Assembly: GCF_009711265.1 (NCBI RefSeq)
Contig: NZ_WMII01000001.1
Location: 124,001-188,000 of the forward strand
Length of the DNA stretch: 64,000 nt
Reading direction: 5' to 3'
From: Paracoccus shanxieyensis
GTDB lineage: Bacteria; Pseudomonadota; Alphaproteobacteria; Rhodobacterales; Rhodobacteraceae
Under the pieces are notes generated by a model. The model had not been told where the DNA came from. It saw only the letters and a list, made by a program, of their open reading frames with translations, and searched no databases. The position numbers and the translations under genes were made by a program. Shown here piece after piece: positions 17,789-26,641 of the stretch (the first letter of the stretch is position 1; each line of letters begins with the position of its first letter).

Positions 17789-19045
17789 TTATGCGGTCAG
17801 GCGTTGGCCATCATGCCCCTTGATCGCAACCTGAATCAATGAGCCCTCGGGCATGTCGCGATCAAACGAGACCTCGGTGAAATGTTCTGTCCGGGCAAGA
17901 CGCGGACCTTCGGTCAGCACCAGCCGGGTTTCGCCCAGTTGCGCGCCCAGATGCAGGGCCAGCGCGGCATCGCCCTTGGCCCGCAGACGCGCGGCGCGGT
18001 CCTTGATCTGGGGGCCCTGCACCTTGGGCATCCGCGCGGCGGGCGTGCCCTTGCGCGCGGAATACGGAAAGACATGCAGGAAGGTCAGGCCGCAATCATC
18101 GACCAGCTTCAGGCTGTTTTCAAACATCGCCTCGGTCTCGGTCGGGAAACCGGCGATGATGTCGGCACCGAAGACGATGCCCGGACGCAGACGGCGGGCA
18201 TCCTCGCAAAAGCGGATGGCATCGTCGCGCAGGTGGCGGCGCTTCATCCGCTTCAGGATCATGTCATCGCCCGCCTGCAGGGACAGGTGCAGATGCGGCA
18301 TCAGGCGCGGTTCGGTGGCGATGGCCAGCATCAGGTTCTCATCCGCCTCGATGCTGTCGATGCTGCTGATGCGCAGGCGCGGCAGATCCGGCACCAGCCG
18401 CAGGATGCGCATGACCAGATCGCCCAGCTTCGGCTGGCCCGGCAGATCCGCGCCCCAACTGGTCAGATCGACGCCGGTCAGCACCACCTCGTTGAAGCCA
18501 CGGTCGCGCAGGCGCTTGATCTGGTCGATCACCACCCCCGCCGGGACCGAGCGCGAATTGCCCCGGCCATAGGGGATGATGCAGAAGGTGCAGCGATGGT
18601 CGCAGCCGTTCTGGACCTGCACATAGGCGCGATGGCGGCCAAAGCCGTCGATCAGATGGCCCGCGGTTTCCTTGACCGACATGATGTCATCGACCTGCAC
18701 CTTTTCGGTGTCGCCGATCAGATCGGGGGCCTGCATCCGCTGCCATGTTTCGGGCAGCATCTTTTCGTGGTTGCCGACAACGCGCGTGACCTCGGCCATG
18801 GCGGCGAATGTCTCGGGCTCAGTCTGTGCGGCGCAGCCGGTGACGATGACCGGCGCGCCGGGATTTTCCCGCGCCAGCCTGCGGATTTCCTGCCGCGCCT
18901 TGCGCACGGCCTCGGCCGTCACGGCGCAGGTGTTCACGATCACCGCGCCCTGCAGCCCGGCGGATTGCGCCATTTCGCGCATCGCCTCGGTCTCATAGGC
19001 ATTCAGGCGGCAGCCCAGGGTGGCGAAAACCGGCGCGTTCGTCAT
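17789..19045 (-). CDS. mtaB: tRNA t6A37 methylthiotransferase MtaB
   Basis: A 418-residue radical-SAM methylthiotransferase that adds a methylthio group to t6A at position 37 of ANN-decoding tRNAs, giving ms2t6A. The N-terminal UPF0004 domain carries the auxiliary cluster cysteines C12, C40 and C71. The radical-SAM triad is C148, C152, C155 in CDHRCTFC, and a C-terminal TRAM-like domain ends near QVAIKGHDG. The start at 19045 overlaps the dapF stop (ATGA). The assignment to MtaB rather than MiaB rests on the N-terminal FATLGCRLNAYE pattern. The neighbouring tRNA-Lys(TTT) is a plausible target class. Confidence 0.94.
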   Translation of the reverse strand: MTNAPVFATLGCRLNAYETEAMREMAQSAGLQGAVIVNTCAVTAEAVRKARQEIRRLARENPGAPVIVTGCAAQTEPETFAAMAEVTRVVGNHEKMLPETWQRMQAPDLIGDTEKVQVDDIMSVKETAGHLIDGFGRHRAYVQVQNGCDHRCTFCIIPYGRGNSRSVPAGVVIDQIKRLRDRGFNEVVLTGVDLTSWGADLPGQPKLGDLVMRILRLVPDLPRLRISSIDSIEADENLMLAIATEPRLMPHLHLSLQAGDDMILKRMKRRHLRDDAIRFCEDARRLRPGIVFGADIIAGFPTETEAMFENSLKLVDDCGLTFLHVFPYSARKGTPAARMPKVQGPQIKDRAARLRAKGDAALALHLGAQLGETRLVLTEGPRLARTEHFTEVSFDRDMPEGSLIQVAIKGHDGQRLTA

Positions 19046-19869
19046 CCCCGCCACACTCCGTCAAAGACATGCGCCGTGGGGCCGGTCATCCAGACCCCGT
19101 CGTCGCGCCAGTCGATCTGCAAAACGCCCCCCGGCACATTGACCTTGACCCGCCGCCCGGTCAGGCCACGGCGCGCGGCGGCGACCACGGCCGCGCAACT
19201 GCACGACCCCGAGGCCAGCGTGATCCCCGTCCCGCGTTCCCAGATGCGCAGGATGATTTCGCTGTCCGAGACGATCTGCACCAGTTCGACATTGGCGCGC
19301 TGCGGGTACAGCGGGTGATGTTCGTGCAGCGATCCGAAAGCGGGCAGGTCGATGGCCGCCACATCGGGCATGAAGAAGGTCATATGCGGATTGCCCATGC
19401 CCGTCGCGACCGGATCGCCCGCGATGGGCAGGTGCAGCGTGTCGATGTCCTGCGCCAGCGGGATCTTGTCCCAGTCCAGCACCGGCGCGCCCATGTTGAC
19501 GCGGGTCAGCCCCTGCCCCGCATCCTCGGCCAGAAGCACGGCGTGATCGGTGGCCAGACGCAGACTGGCCGCGCCCGACTGATCCATCAGATAGCGCGCG
19601 ACGCAGCGCGTGGCATTGCCGCACGCCCCGGACACCGAGCCATCCGCGTTAAAGAACACCAGCCGCGCATCGGCGTTTTCCCCCGGCAGCACCACGGCCA
19701 GCTGATCGAAGCCGACCCCGAAATGCCGGTCCGCCATGGCCGAGACCGTCGCAGCATCAGGCAGCCCGCCGGACTGGCGGGCATCGAGGACGACGAAATC
19801 ATTGCCCAGCCCATGCATCTTCATGAAGGGCAAATGCGGGCGCTTACCCGGGTTTTGCTGCTGTTCCAT
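19042..19869 (-). CDS. dapF: Diaminopimelate epimerase, with altered active-site segment
   Basis: A 275-residue epimerase interconverting LL- and meso-diaminopimelate for lysine and peptidoglycan. MKMHGLGNDFVVLDA (about 16-30) and the first catalytic cysteine C83 in GACGNATRC are intact. The second catalytic cysteine is normally in an ACG(S/T)G(A)C segment; here it reads ASGSCSC (219-225). Ser220 occupies the usual catalytic cysteine position, while cysteines appear at 223 and 225. I therefore call the family with confidence but note that the active site is not canonical. The start at 19869 is provisional; an ATG at MKMHG is also possible. It is coupled to mtaB through an ATGA overlap. Confidence 0.92.
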   Translation of the reverse strand: MEQQQNPGKRPHLPFMKMHGLGNDFVVLDARQSGGLPDAATVSAMADRHFGVGFDQLAVVLPGENADARLVFFNADGSVSGACGNATRCVARYLMDQSGAASLRLATDHAVLLAEDAGQGLTRVNMGAPVLDWDKIPLAQDIDTLHLPIAGDPVATGMGNPHMTFFMPDVAAIDLPAFGSLHEHHPLYPQRANVELVQIVSDSEIILRIWERGTGITLASGSCSCAAVVAAARRGLTGRRVKVNVPGGVLQIDWRDDGVWMTGPTAHVFDGVWRG

Positions 19870-19966
19870 GACGCCCACATAATCCCGTCGCAAAGATTCT
19901 GCCAGAGGCGGCGTTTTTTGCGCTTGACCCCATCCGCCACCGCCACTAGGAAGCCCCCCGTGATGT

Positions 19967-20042
19967 GGGCCCATAGCTCAGTTGGTAGAGCAACTGACTT
20001 TTAATCAGTGGGTCACAGGTTCGAATCCTGTTGGGCTCACCA
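19967..20042 (+). tRNA. tRNA-Lys (anticodon TTT)
   Basis: A 76-nt tRNA with encoded CCA. The acceptor stem GGGCCCA pairs with TGGGCTC (one G-U). The D-arm is AGCTCAGTTGGTAGAGC, the anticodon stem ACTGA/TCAGT with loop CTTTTAA (anticodon TTT at 20000-20002), and the T-arm has GGTTCGAATCC. It reads AAA/AAG lysine codons. It is divergent from dapF, the lysine-pathway gene. Confidence 0.98.
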
Positions 20043-20160
20043 CTTTATCCAAGCGAAAGCAAAGCGCTGCGGAAAAGCCGGAAATGCGGTTTTCCCCTGC
20101 AGGCCGTAAGATCCTGCCATGATTTGACCTGCGCAGACACGCTGGCTGGCGCTGTTCTGG

Positions 20161-20895
20161 TCAGCGCCGCAGCAAGGACGGCAGCGACAGGGCGAACAAG
20201 ATGCCCGCCAGCAGCAGAAACACCGCAAATCCCATGGCGTGAAAGCCCGCCGCCCCGGCAAGTCCGCCAATCAGAAACGCGCCGATCAGTGACGAGAGGA
20301 TCCGCAGCTTCTGGTGATGCATCGAAATGCCGGATTGCGGGAACAGCATGCCGCACAGCGCGCGGCCGAACTCTATGCCGATATCCGTCACCATGCCCGT
20401 CGCGTGGGTCGTGCGCACCCGAGCATAGGATATCTTGGTGATGGTGGCATTCTGCATCCCCATGATGAAGCACAGACAGCCCAGCGAAAGCAGCCGCCCC
20501 GCAGGCCCGCCCAGCACCCCTGCAACGGCAAAGCAGACAAGAAACGCGCCCTGCACCGCAAGGGGGATCGCATAGCGCTGTCTGCTGTGCCGCAAGCGCG
20601 CCCAGTTGATCAGAAGGCTGCTGAGCGCAGCCCCGCCCGTGAACGACGACACCGCCCATGCCGCCACGCCCGCCACGGCAAACCCGCCCGAGGCCAAGCT
20701 GTCGGCAAATTGCGACAGATACCCCGTCATATGCGAGGTATATTGCCCCAAGGCAAAGAAGCCGCCCGCATTCGCGGCCCCGGCGATGAAGGCCAGCACC
20801 TTCGCCAAGGCGAAATCCGACCCCATCGAGCGGCGGTGCCCGACCAATGCCCGCGCCGAGGCGCCGGGACGCCTGACGAATCTATGCTGAAGCAT
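20161..20895 (-). CDS. DUF1275 (YoaK-like) membrane protein
   Basis: A 244-residue inner-membrane protein with about six hydrophobic segments. The start of the domain, AFIAGAANAGGFFALGQYTSHMTG, is the DUF1275 signature, and NATITKISYARVRTTHATG is the second conserved block. Function is unknown in this family. The start at 20895 is tentative; MGSDFALAK (24 residues in) could be the true start, as the first stretch is Arg-rich and not conserved in my recollection. It stands alone between the tRNA gene and choX. Confidence 0.82.
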   Translation of the reverse strand: MLQHRFVRRPGASARALVGHRRSMGSDFALAKVLAFIAGAANAGGFFALGQYTSHMTGYLSQFADSLASGGFAVAGVAAWAVSSFTGGAALSSLLINWARLRHSRQRYAIPLAVQGAFLVCFAVAGVLGGPAGRLLSLGCLCFIMGMQNATITKISYARVRTTHATGMVTDIGIEFGRALCGMLFPQSGISMHHQKLRILSSLIGAFLIGGLAGAAGFHAMGFAVFLLLAGILFALSLPSLLRR

Positions 20896-21174
20896 TCCAA
20901 CGGGCCATCAATCATCTTTTTCCGGGCTGCGGGCAGGCAAACTGATTCGCCCGCTTCTGAACTTAAAGCATCCGCAACCGGAAACGTACGCGTGCTCTGC
21001 GTCCGGGCGACGTGCCCTTCCGGCAAGGCCATGTGGCAGATCACGACAGCTTCATGACGGTGCCGCAACGCGGCATGATCTGACGCTTGCGTCCCGCTGC
21101 GCGCTATGGGCTGATTGGCGCAGCAAGCCGGGACCGCCCATGGTCGCGGCAGACGCGTTAACCAGAGGTCCAGC

Positions 21175-22113
21175 ATGTCGAAAATCACCCGAGTTTCCGC
21201 CGCCCTGATCGCCACGATGGCGGTGACCCCCGCCTTGGCGAATGACCCCGAAAGCTGCGCGACCGTGCGGCTGTCCGATCCCGGCTGGACCGACATCACC
21301 GCCACGAACGGCGTGGCCAATGCGGTTCTGACCGGGCTTGGCTACAAGCCCGACATCAAGACCCTGTCCGTGCCGATCGGGTATGAGGCGCTGAAGAACG
21401 GCGAAACCGACGTATTCCTTGGCAACTGGATGCCGGCGCAGCAGAAATTCCGCGATGATCTGGAAGCCTCGGGCAAGACCGAGGAGCTGGTGCAGAACCT
21501 TGAGGGTGCGAAGTTCACGCTGGCCGTGACCGATGCCGCCAAGGATCTGAACATCAAGGATTTCGCCGATCTGGACGCCCATAAGGACGCCTTCGACGGC
21601 AAGATCTACGGGATCGAGCCGGGCGCGCCTGCCAACCAGTCCATCGCCACGATGATCGCCGATGACAAGTTCGGCCTTGGCGACTGGGAGCTGGTGGAAT
21701 CGGGCGAACAGGCCATGCTGGCGCAGGTCGCGCGCAATGACGCGGCGGGCAAGCCCTCGGTGTTTCTGGCATGGGCGCCGCATCCGATGAACGTGAACCT
21801 TGCCATCACCTATCTGTCGGGCGGCGATGCGGAATTCGGCCCGGATTTCGGCGGCGCGACCGTGCATACCGTGGCGCGCAAGGCTTGGGCCGAAGAATGC
21901 CCGAACGCGGCCAAGCTGTTCAAGCAGATGGTGTTCAGCGTCGATCAGGAAAACACGCTGATGGGCAATATCCTGAACGAATCGACCGATCCCGCCGATG
22001 CCGCAAAGGCATGGATCGAAGCCAACCCCGAACCCGTCGCCAAATGGCTGGACGGTGTGACGACGCTTGACGGTCAACCCGGCGCCGAAGCAGTCATGGC
22101 CTCGGTGAAATAA
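21175..22113 (+). CDS. choX: Choline ABC transporter periplasmic binding protein
   Basis: A 312-residue periplasmic solute-binding protein. The signal peptide is about residues 1-22 (cleavage after ALA). The mature part, CATVRLSDPGWTDITATNG, then GYKPDIKTLSVPIGYEALKNGETDVFLGNW, has the aromatic-box residues typical of ChoX/ProX proteins that bind quaternary ammonium by cation-pi contacts. YGIEPGAPANQ is also a ChoX hallmark. Its stop is directly followed by the TTG start of betC, so the pair is one transcript. The ABC permease and ATPase genes (choW, choV) are not next to it here. Choline or acetylcholine are the likely ligands. Confidence 0.92.
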   Translation: MSKITRVSAALIATMAVTPALANDPESCATVRLSDPGWTDITATNGVANAVLTGLGYKPDIKTLSVPIGYEALKNGETDVFLGNWMPAQQKFRDDLEASGKTEELVQNLEGAKFTLAVTDAAKDLNIKDFADLDAHKDAFDGKIYGIEPGAPANQSIATMIADDKFGLGDWELVESGEQAMLAQVARNDAAGKPSVFLAWAPHPMNVNLAITYLSGGDAEFGPDFGGATVHTVARKAWAEECPNAAKLFKQMVFSVDQENTLMGNILNESTDPADAAKAWIEANPEPVAKWLDGVTTLDGQPGAEAVMASVK

Positions 22114-23610
22114 TTGACCCGTCCGAATATCCTTATCGTCATGGCCGATCAGCTGTCGGGGGTGCTTTTCCCCGACGGCCCGGCCGAATTCCTGCACGTT
22201 CCGAACCTGCGCAAGCTGGCCGCACGCTCGACCCGCTATGCGAATGCCTATACCGGCAGCCCGCTTTGCGCGCCGGGCCGCGCCAGCTTCATGTCGGGCC
22301 AGTTGCCGCGCCGCACGCGGGTCTATGACAATGCCGCCGAATTCGTCAGCGACATTCCGACCTATGCCCATCACCTGCGCCGCGCGGGCTATCAGACCTG
22401 CCTGTCGGGCAAGATGCATTTCGTCGGCCCCGACCAGCTGCACGGCTATGAAGAGCGCCTGACCACCGATATCTATCCCGCCGATTTCGGCTGGACGCCG
22501 GATTACCGCAAACCGGGCGAACGGATCGACTGGTGGTATCACAACCTGGGCAGCGTCACCGGCGCGGGTGTGGCCGAGATCAGCAACCAGTATGAATATG
22601 ATGACGAGGTCGCCTATAACGCGACGCGCAAGCTTTACGATCTGGCGCGCGGCGGGGATGACCGGCCGTGGTGCCTGACCGTCAGCTTTACCCATCCGCA
22701 TGACCCCTATGTCGCGCGGCGCAAATACTGGGATCTGTATGACGGCATCCCGGAAATCGAGCCGCCCGAAACCATGTCCTATGATGACATGGATCCGCAT
22801 TCCCAGCGCCTGATGGATGCCTGCGACTGGCGCGGGCTGACGGTGACACCCGATCACATCCGCCGCGCGCGTCAGGGCTATTTCGCCAATATCAGCTATA
22901 TCGACGACAAGCTGGGCGAGTTGATGGACGTGCTGGAACGGACGCGGCAAGAGGCCATCGTGGTGTTTCTGTCCGATCACGGCGACATGCTGGGCGAACG
23001 TGGCCTGTGGTTCAAGATGAACTTCTTCGAGGGCTCGGCGCGGGTGCCGCTGATGATCTCGGCGCCCGGCATGGCTGCGGGGCTGGTGGAGACGCCGGTC
23101 TCGACCATCGACGTGCTGCCGACGATCTGCGATCTGGCGGGCATCTCGATGGATGAGATCATGCCATGGACCGATGGCCGCTCGCTGGCGCAGGGCGCGG
23201 CGGAACGCGGGCCGGTGGCGATGGAATATGCCGCCGAAGGCTCGATCACGCCGCTGGTCTGCCTGCGCGATGGGGACTGGAAATACATCGCCTGCCCCGC
23301 CGATCCCGAGATGCTGTTCAACCTTGCAGACGACCCGGCCGAGCGGGTGAACCGCGCCACCGACCCGGCCGCCGCCGAACCGCTGGAGCGTCTGCGCGCC
23401 ATGGCGGGCGCGCGCTGGGATCTGCAGGCCTATGACGCCGAGGTGCGCGAAAGTCAGGCGCGGCGCTGGATCGTCTATGAGGCGCTGCGCAATGGTGCCT
23501 ATTTCCCGTGGGACCACCAGCCTCTGATGAAGGCGTCCGAGCGCTATATGCGCAACCACATGGACCTGAACATCCTTGAGGAATCCAAGCGCTTTCCGCG
23601 CGGCGAATAG
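22114..23610 (+). CDS. betC: Choline-sulfatase
   Basis: A 498-residue sulfatase that hydrolyses choline-O-sulfate to choline and sulfate, feeding betaine synthesis and sulfur supply. It contains long blocks I recognise from rhizobial BetC (for example GFTPDYRKPGERIDWWYHN-like at about 128-148 and SDHGDMLGERGLWFKMNF). The formylglycine motif is CAPGR (C52), where the usual form is C-x-P-S/A-R. Metal ligands include MADQ near the N-terminus and SDHG. The start is TTG at 22114, immediately after choX. The C-terminal oligomerisation tail ends at 498. It lacks a signal peptide, so choline sulfate must be imported first. Confidence 0.95.
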   Translation: MTRPNILIVMADQLSGVLFPDGPAEFLHVPNLRKLAARSTRYANAYTGSPLCAPGRASFMSGQLPRRTRVYDNAAEFVSDIPTYAHHLRRAGYQTCLSGKMHFVGPDQLHGYEERLTTDIYPADFGWTPDYRKPGERIDWWYHNLGSVTGAGVAEISNQYEYDDEVAYNATRKLYDLARGGDDRPWCLTVSFTHPHDPYVARRKYWDLYDGIPEIEPPETMSYDDMDPHSQRLMDACDWRGLTVTPDHIRRARQGYFANISYIDDKLGELMDVLERTRQEAIVVFLSDHGDMLGERGLWFKMNFFEGSARVPLMISAPGMAAGLVETPVSTIDVLPTICDLAGISMDEIMPWTDGRSLAQGAAERGPVAMEYAAEGSITPLVCLRDGDWKYIACPADPEMLFNLADDPAERVNRATDPAAAEPLERLRAMAGARWDLQAYDAEVRESQARRWIVYEALRNGAYFPWDHQPLMKASERYMRNHMDLNILEESKRFPRGE

Positions 23611-23611
23611 C

Positions 23612-24664
23612 TCAGTCGAACAGGTCCAGCGTCCGGGCCAGATCGTCCCAGCCGAGGGTGAAGACCGTGTCATTGCCCTCGGCCACCACCAGTCCGAATC
23701 GCTGATCCAGCCGGTCGGACAATTGCTTCAGCGTCGCCGCCACCCGGTCCGGCGGCTGGATCGGCACGATGGCCGCCCCTGCGGGGGCCACGTTGATGCC
23801 GTGGACCAGATGGCTGCCCTCGACCCCGACGATGGCGCGGGCCGCGCCGCAAGCCTCGATCAGTTCGGCGGCTGTGGCTTTCAACGGGTCGATGACCAGA
23901 AAGCCGCGCTGGGTCGCCAGTTTCTCGGCCAGTTCGGTTTCGTTCTGCAAGAAGCGCATATCGCCCCCCATGCCGCGCAGCAGGAACACGCCCGGCACCG
24001 GCGTCGGGTCGCGCCCGGCCAGCAGCGACTGGCGCAAATCGCGCTGCCGCCGCCATTTGTCGGCATTGTTCGACAGATCGCCGAACAGGATCAGCTCATC
24101 GAAATGCAGATCACCCAAGGCACGCTTTGGCGCGATCCCCAGCATCGCCTCGTATTCGGCGGCATGGCTGCCGGGTTTCGGCACGGGGGCGGTGGTCATC
24201 GCCATCCCGGTTTTCTGCGCCAGCGGCCACGCGACCAGCGCATCCATCAGCCAGCTTCCGAACCAGCGATTGGTGGTCCATGTCTCATACAAGGCGCCGC
24301 TGACGGATTGCCGGGGGCGGAAGGCCAGCCCGAAGCGGCGGCGGCGGTTGCGCAGGTGCTGTTCGGCCCCGTTGCGATACAAGACCCCGTCCACAAGGTC
24401 GATGTCGCGAAAGCGCCAGCCCATGGTCGGGCCTTCCGCAGCCTCGCCATGGCGGGTCAGCGCCTCGACGGTTTCGGGCAGGTTCGCGAACACGCTGGCG
24501 CGGATGCGGTCGGGCTGACCGGGCAGATACAGCGCGGGACGGAATTCCAGCAGACCGCCCGGCGCCTCTTGCCAGGTCTCGACCGCGCCATCGGTGAATT
24601 CGGGCTGCGGTTGGCCAAGCAGCCGTCGCATCCGGGCGCTGTAGGGGCGAAGCGGGTTCAGCAT
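23612..24664 (-). CDS. Glycosyltransferase family 61 protein
   Basis: A 350-residue putative GT61/DUF563 glycosyltransferase. The central and C-terminal parts match the family pattern: GVFLLRGMGGDMRFLQNETELAEKLA, then a helix-rich region and GVEGSHLVHGINVAPAGAAIVPIQP (about 273-298), which contains the conserved EG-S/A-x-L segment. No signal peptide or membrane segment is obvious. GT61 enzymes build capsule, exopolysaccharide or O-antigen chains. It is convergent with betC (one base between stops) and is separate from the glycan cluster at 30.7-41 kb. Donor and acceptor are unknown. Confidence 0.78.
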   Translation of the reverse strand: MLNPLRPYSARMRRLLGQPQPEFTDGAVETWQEAPGGLLEFRPALYLPGQPDRIRASVFANLPETVEALTRHGEAAEGPTMGWRFRDIDLVDGVLYRNGAEQHLRNRRRRFGLAFRPRQSVSGALYETWTTNRWFGSWLMDALVAWPLAQKTGMAMTTAPVPKPGSHAAEYEAMLGIAPKRALGDLHFDELILFGDLSNNADKWRRQRDLRQSLLAGRDPTPVPGVFLLRGMGGDMRFLQNETELAEKLATQRGFLVIDPLKATAAELIEACGAARAIVGVEGSHLVHGINVAPAGAAIVPIQPPDRVAATLKQLSDRLDQRFGLVVAEGNDTVFTLGWDDLARTLDLFD

Positions 24665-24682
24665 CGTCAGGGTCGCTTGGGC

Positions 24683-24985
24683 TTAGGCGCGGTCTTCGAC
24701 CAGCACGGGGGTGTAAAAGGTCTTGCTGCGGCGCGTTTCCATCATCGGATCGATCAGCGCGATGCAGCGGCGGAAATGGTCGGTCTGGCGGTGGGTATCC
24801 AGCGCAGCATCGTCGCGAAACACCTCATAGACGTGAAAGCTGTTCTCATCCTCGGGGTCGCACAGCAGATCAAAGCGGATATTGCCCGGCTCGCGCCGCG
24901 TGCCGTCGCAATTCAGGCGGAACGCCTTGATAAAGGCGTCGCGCTGTCCCGGCAGCACCTTGATGTGAACAAGCTGAACCAGCAT
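24683..24985 (-). CDS. Antibiotic biosynthesis monooxygenase (ABM) domain protein
   Basis: A 100-residue dimeric ferredoxin-like fold protein of the ABM family. Recognisable parts are VHIKVLPGQRDAFIKAF, REPGNIRFDLLCDPEDENSFHVYEVF and a C-terminal strand with HRQTDHFRRCIALI. This pattern is close to putative quinol monooxygenases and to LsrG-type proteins. The start at 24985 has AGGAG ten bases upstream. It is 18 bases upstream of the GT61 gene on the same strand and may be co-transcribed with it. Substrate unknown. Confidence 0.85.
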   Translation of the reverse strand: MLVQLVHIKVLPGQRDAFIKAFRLNCDGTRREPGNIRFDLLCDPEDENSFHVYEVFRDDAALDTHRQTDHFRRCIALIDPMMETRRSKTFYTPVLVEDRA

Positions 24986-25146
24986 GAGAAAAACACACTC
25001 CTGACGGGAAAACACCGAACCGTGATCGCTATTTGGCGCAGGAGTCCGGGGGCATGGCAAGACCGGAACCGCTTTGGCATGTGCGATTTTCTGCAACCCG
25101 ATGCATAGGGATCGGCGTTCAGGTGCAGCATCTTTGGAACCAGCCC

Positions 25147-26568
25147 ATGACGACGATTTTCTGGCTTTGCCGCGATTTCCGCCTTTCCGACAATCCCGCG
25201 CTGGCCGCTGCGGCCAAGGACGGGCCAATCGCCCCGGTCTTTGTGATCGACAGCGCGCTGATGGATCAAGGCGCGGCCAGCCGCTGGCGGCTGCAACGCG
25301 GGCTGGCCGCCTTTGACACGGCGCTGCGGGAAAAGACCGGGCACGGCGTCACCATCCTGCGCGGAGAGGCCAGTGACGTTCTGCCCAAGCTGGCCCGCCA
25401 GATCGGGGCCGGGGCCATCCATGCCAGCGACTGGCCCTGCGCGCCCATGCGCAAGGCGCAGGACGCGTTGCGCAAGGCGCTGGGGGATGTGACGCTGTGT
25501 CTGCATGCGGGTCATCTGCTGATCCATCCGCGCATGATCCGGACCAAGACCGGCGGCAGCTACAAGGTCTATACCCCCTTTGCGCGCGCCGTGCGCGAGG
25601 CGGGTCCGGACAAACCCGTCAACCGCCCCCGCGACATCGCGATTGCCGCCGATCTGCCCAAGGGCGAGGATCTGGCGAAGCTGAACCTTGCCCCCGACAT
25701 GCGCTCGGGCGCGGCTGTGCTGGACCGCCACGCCCTGCCCGCCGGTGAGGATGCCGCAGCCACCCGGCTCGAGCGGTTTCTGGATCACGCCAAGGGCTAT
25801 GGCGAAGGGCGCGACCGGCTGGATATGGACGTGACCTCGGGGCTGGCCGAGGCGCTGGCGCTGGGGGAAATCAGCCCGCGCACGGTCTGGGCCCGCAGCA
25901 TGGCCCGCATCCAGGACGACCGCACCAGCGCCGATGACGCGCGCAAATTCCTGTCCGAAGTGCTGTGGCGGGAATTCGCATGGCATCTGCTGGTCGAATT
26001 CCCGCAGATGGACAGCCGCAACTGGCGCGAGGACTGGATGGAATTCCCCTGGAGGCCGCGCGGCGCCGGGCTGGAGGCATGGCAGCAGGCCCGCACCGGC
26101 ATCCCCGCCGTCGATGCCGGCCTGCGCGAGATGCGGGTGACGGGAAGGATGCACAACCGCGTGCGCATGATCGTCGCAAGCTACCTGACCAAGCATCTGA
26201 TGATCGACTGGCGTGCCGGGCTGCGGCACTTTGCCGACAGCCTGACCGACTGGGATCCGGCCAGCAATGCGATGAACTGGCAATGGGTGGCGGGGTCGGG
26301 GCCGGATGCCTCGCCCTTCTTCCGCATCTTCAACCCGGTGACGCAGGCCGAGAAATTCGACCCCAAAGGCGCATATCGTCGCCGCTGGCTGCTGGGATAT
26401 GACGGCAGCACTGCCGACACGGCGCGCGATTATTTCGACGCCATTCCCAAAGGATGGGAGGTGCCGGATGCCTACAAGTCAGGCGATGCCCAGCGGAAGC
26501 TGGCCGAACGTCGCGTCGCGGCCCTTGATGCCTATGGCCAGATGCGCGAAAAGTTACAGTCCTTGTAA
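25147..26568 (+). CDS. phrB: Deoxyribodipyrimidine photolyase
   Basis: A 473-residue FAD-dependent photolyase that repairs cyclobutane pyrimidine dimers with blue light. The N-terminal domain opens TIFWLCRDFRLSDNPAL (antenna-binding Rossmann part). The C-terminal FAD domain has LWREFAWHLL, RMHNRVRMIVASYLTKHL, MNWQWVAGSG and the FFRIFNPVTQAEKFD block. Tryptophans in the WREFAW and NWQW motifs fit the electron-transfer chain of photolyases. Length is normal. It is divergent from the ABM gene with 161 bases between. I see no LexA-type box upstream. Confidence 0.95.
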   Translation: MTTIFWLCRDFRLSDNPALAAAAKDGPIAPVFVIDSALMDQGAASRWRLQRGLAAFDTALREKTGHGVTILRGEASDVLPKLARQIGAGAIHASDWPCAPMRKAQDALRKALGDVTLCLHAGHLLIHPRMIRTKTGGSYKVYTPFARAVREAGPDKPVNRPRDIAIAADLPKGEDLAKLNLAPDMRSGAAVLDRHALPAGEDAAATRLERFLDHAKGYGEGRDRLDMDVTSGLAEALALGEISPRTVWARSMARIQDDRTSADDARKFLSEVLWREFAWHLLVEFPQMDSRNWREDWMEFPWRPRGAGLEAWQQARTGIPAVDAGLREMRVTGRMHNRVRMIVASYLTKHLMIDWRAGLRHFADSLTDWDPASNAMNWQWVAGSGPDASPFFRIFNPVTQAEKFDPKGAYRRRWLLGYDGSTADTARDYFDAIPKGWEVPDAYKSGDAQRKLAERRVAALDAYGQMREKLQSL

Positions 26569-26641
26569 TATTTCGTTACCTCAAGGGTGCTATCACACGA
26601 CTTCAGTGCCCGCGTTTCCTGTTTCATGAAAGGAACCCGAG

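Noticed and set aside
20896..21174. BetI or other choline-responsive operator before choX
   Set aside because: No clear palindrome or promoter could be defined in these 279 bases.
21052..23673. 873-codon open frame opposite choX and betC
   Set aside because: Shadow of two clear genes in GC-rich DNA; no start signal or family.
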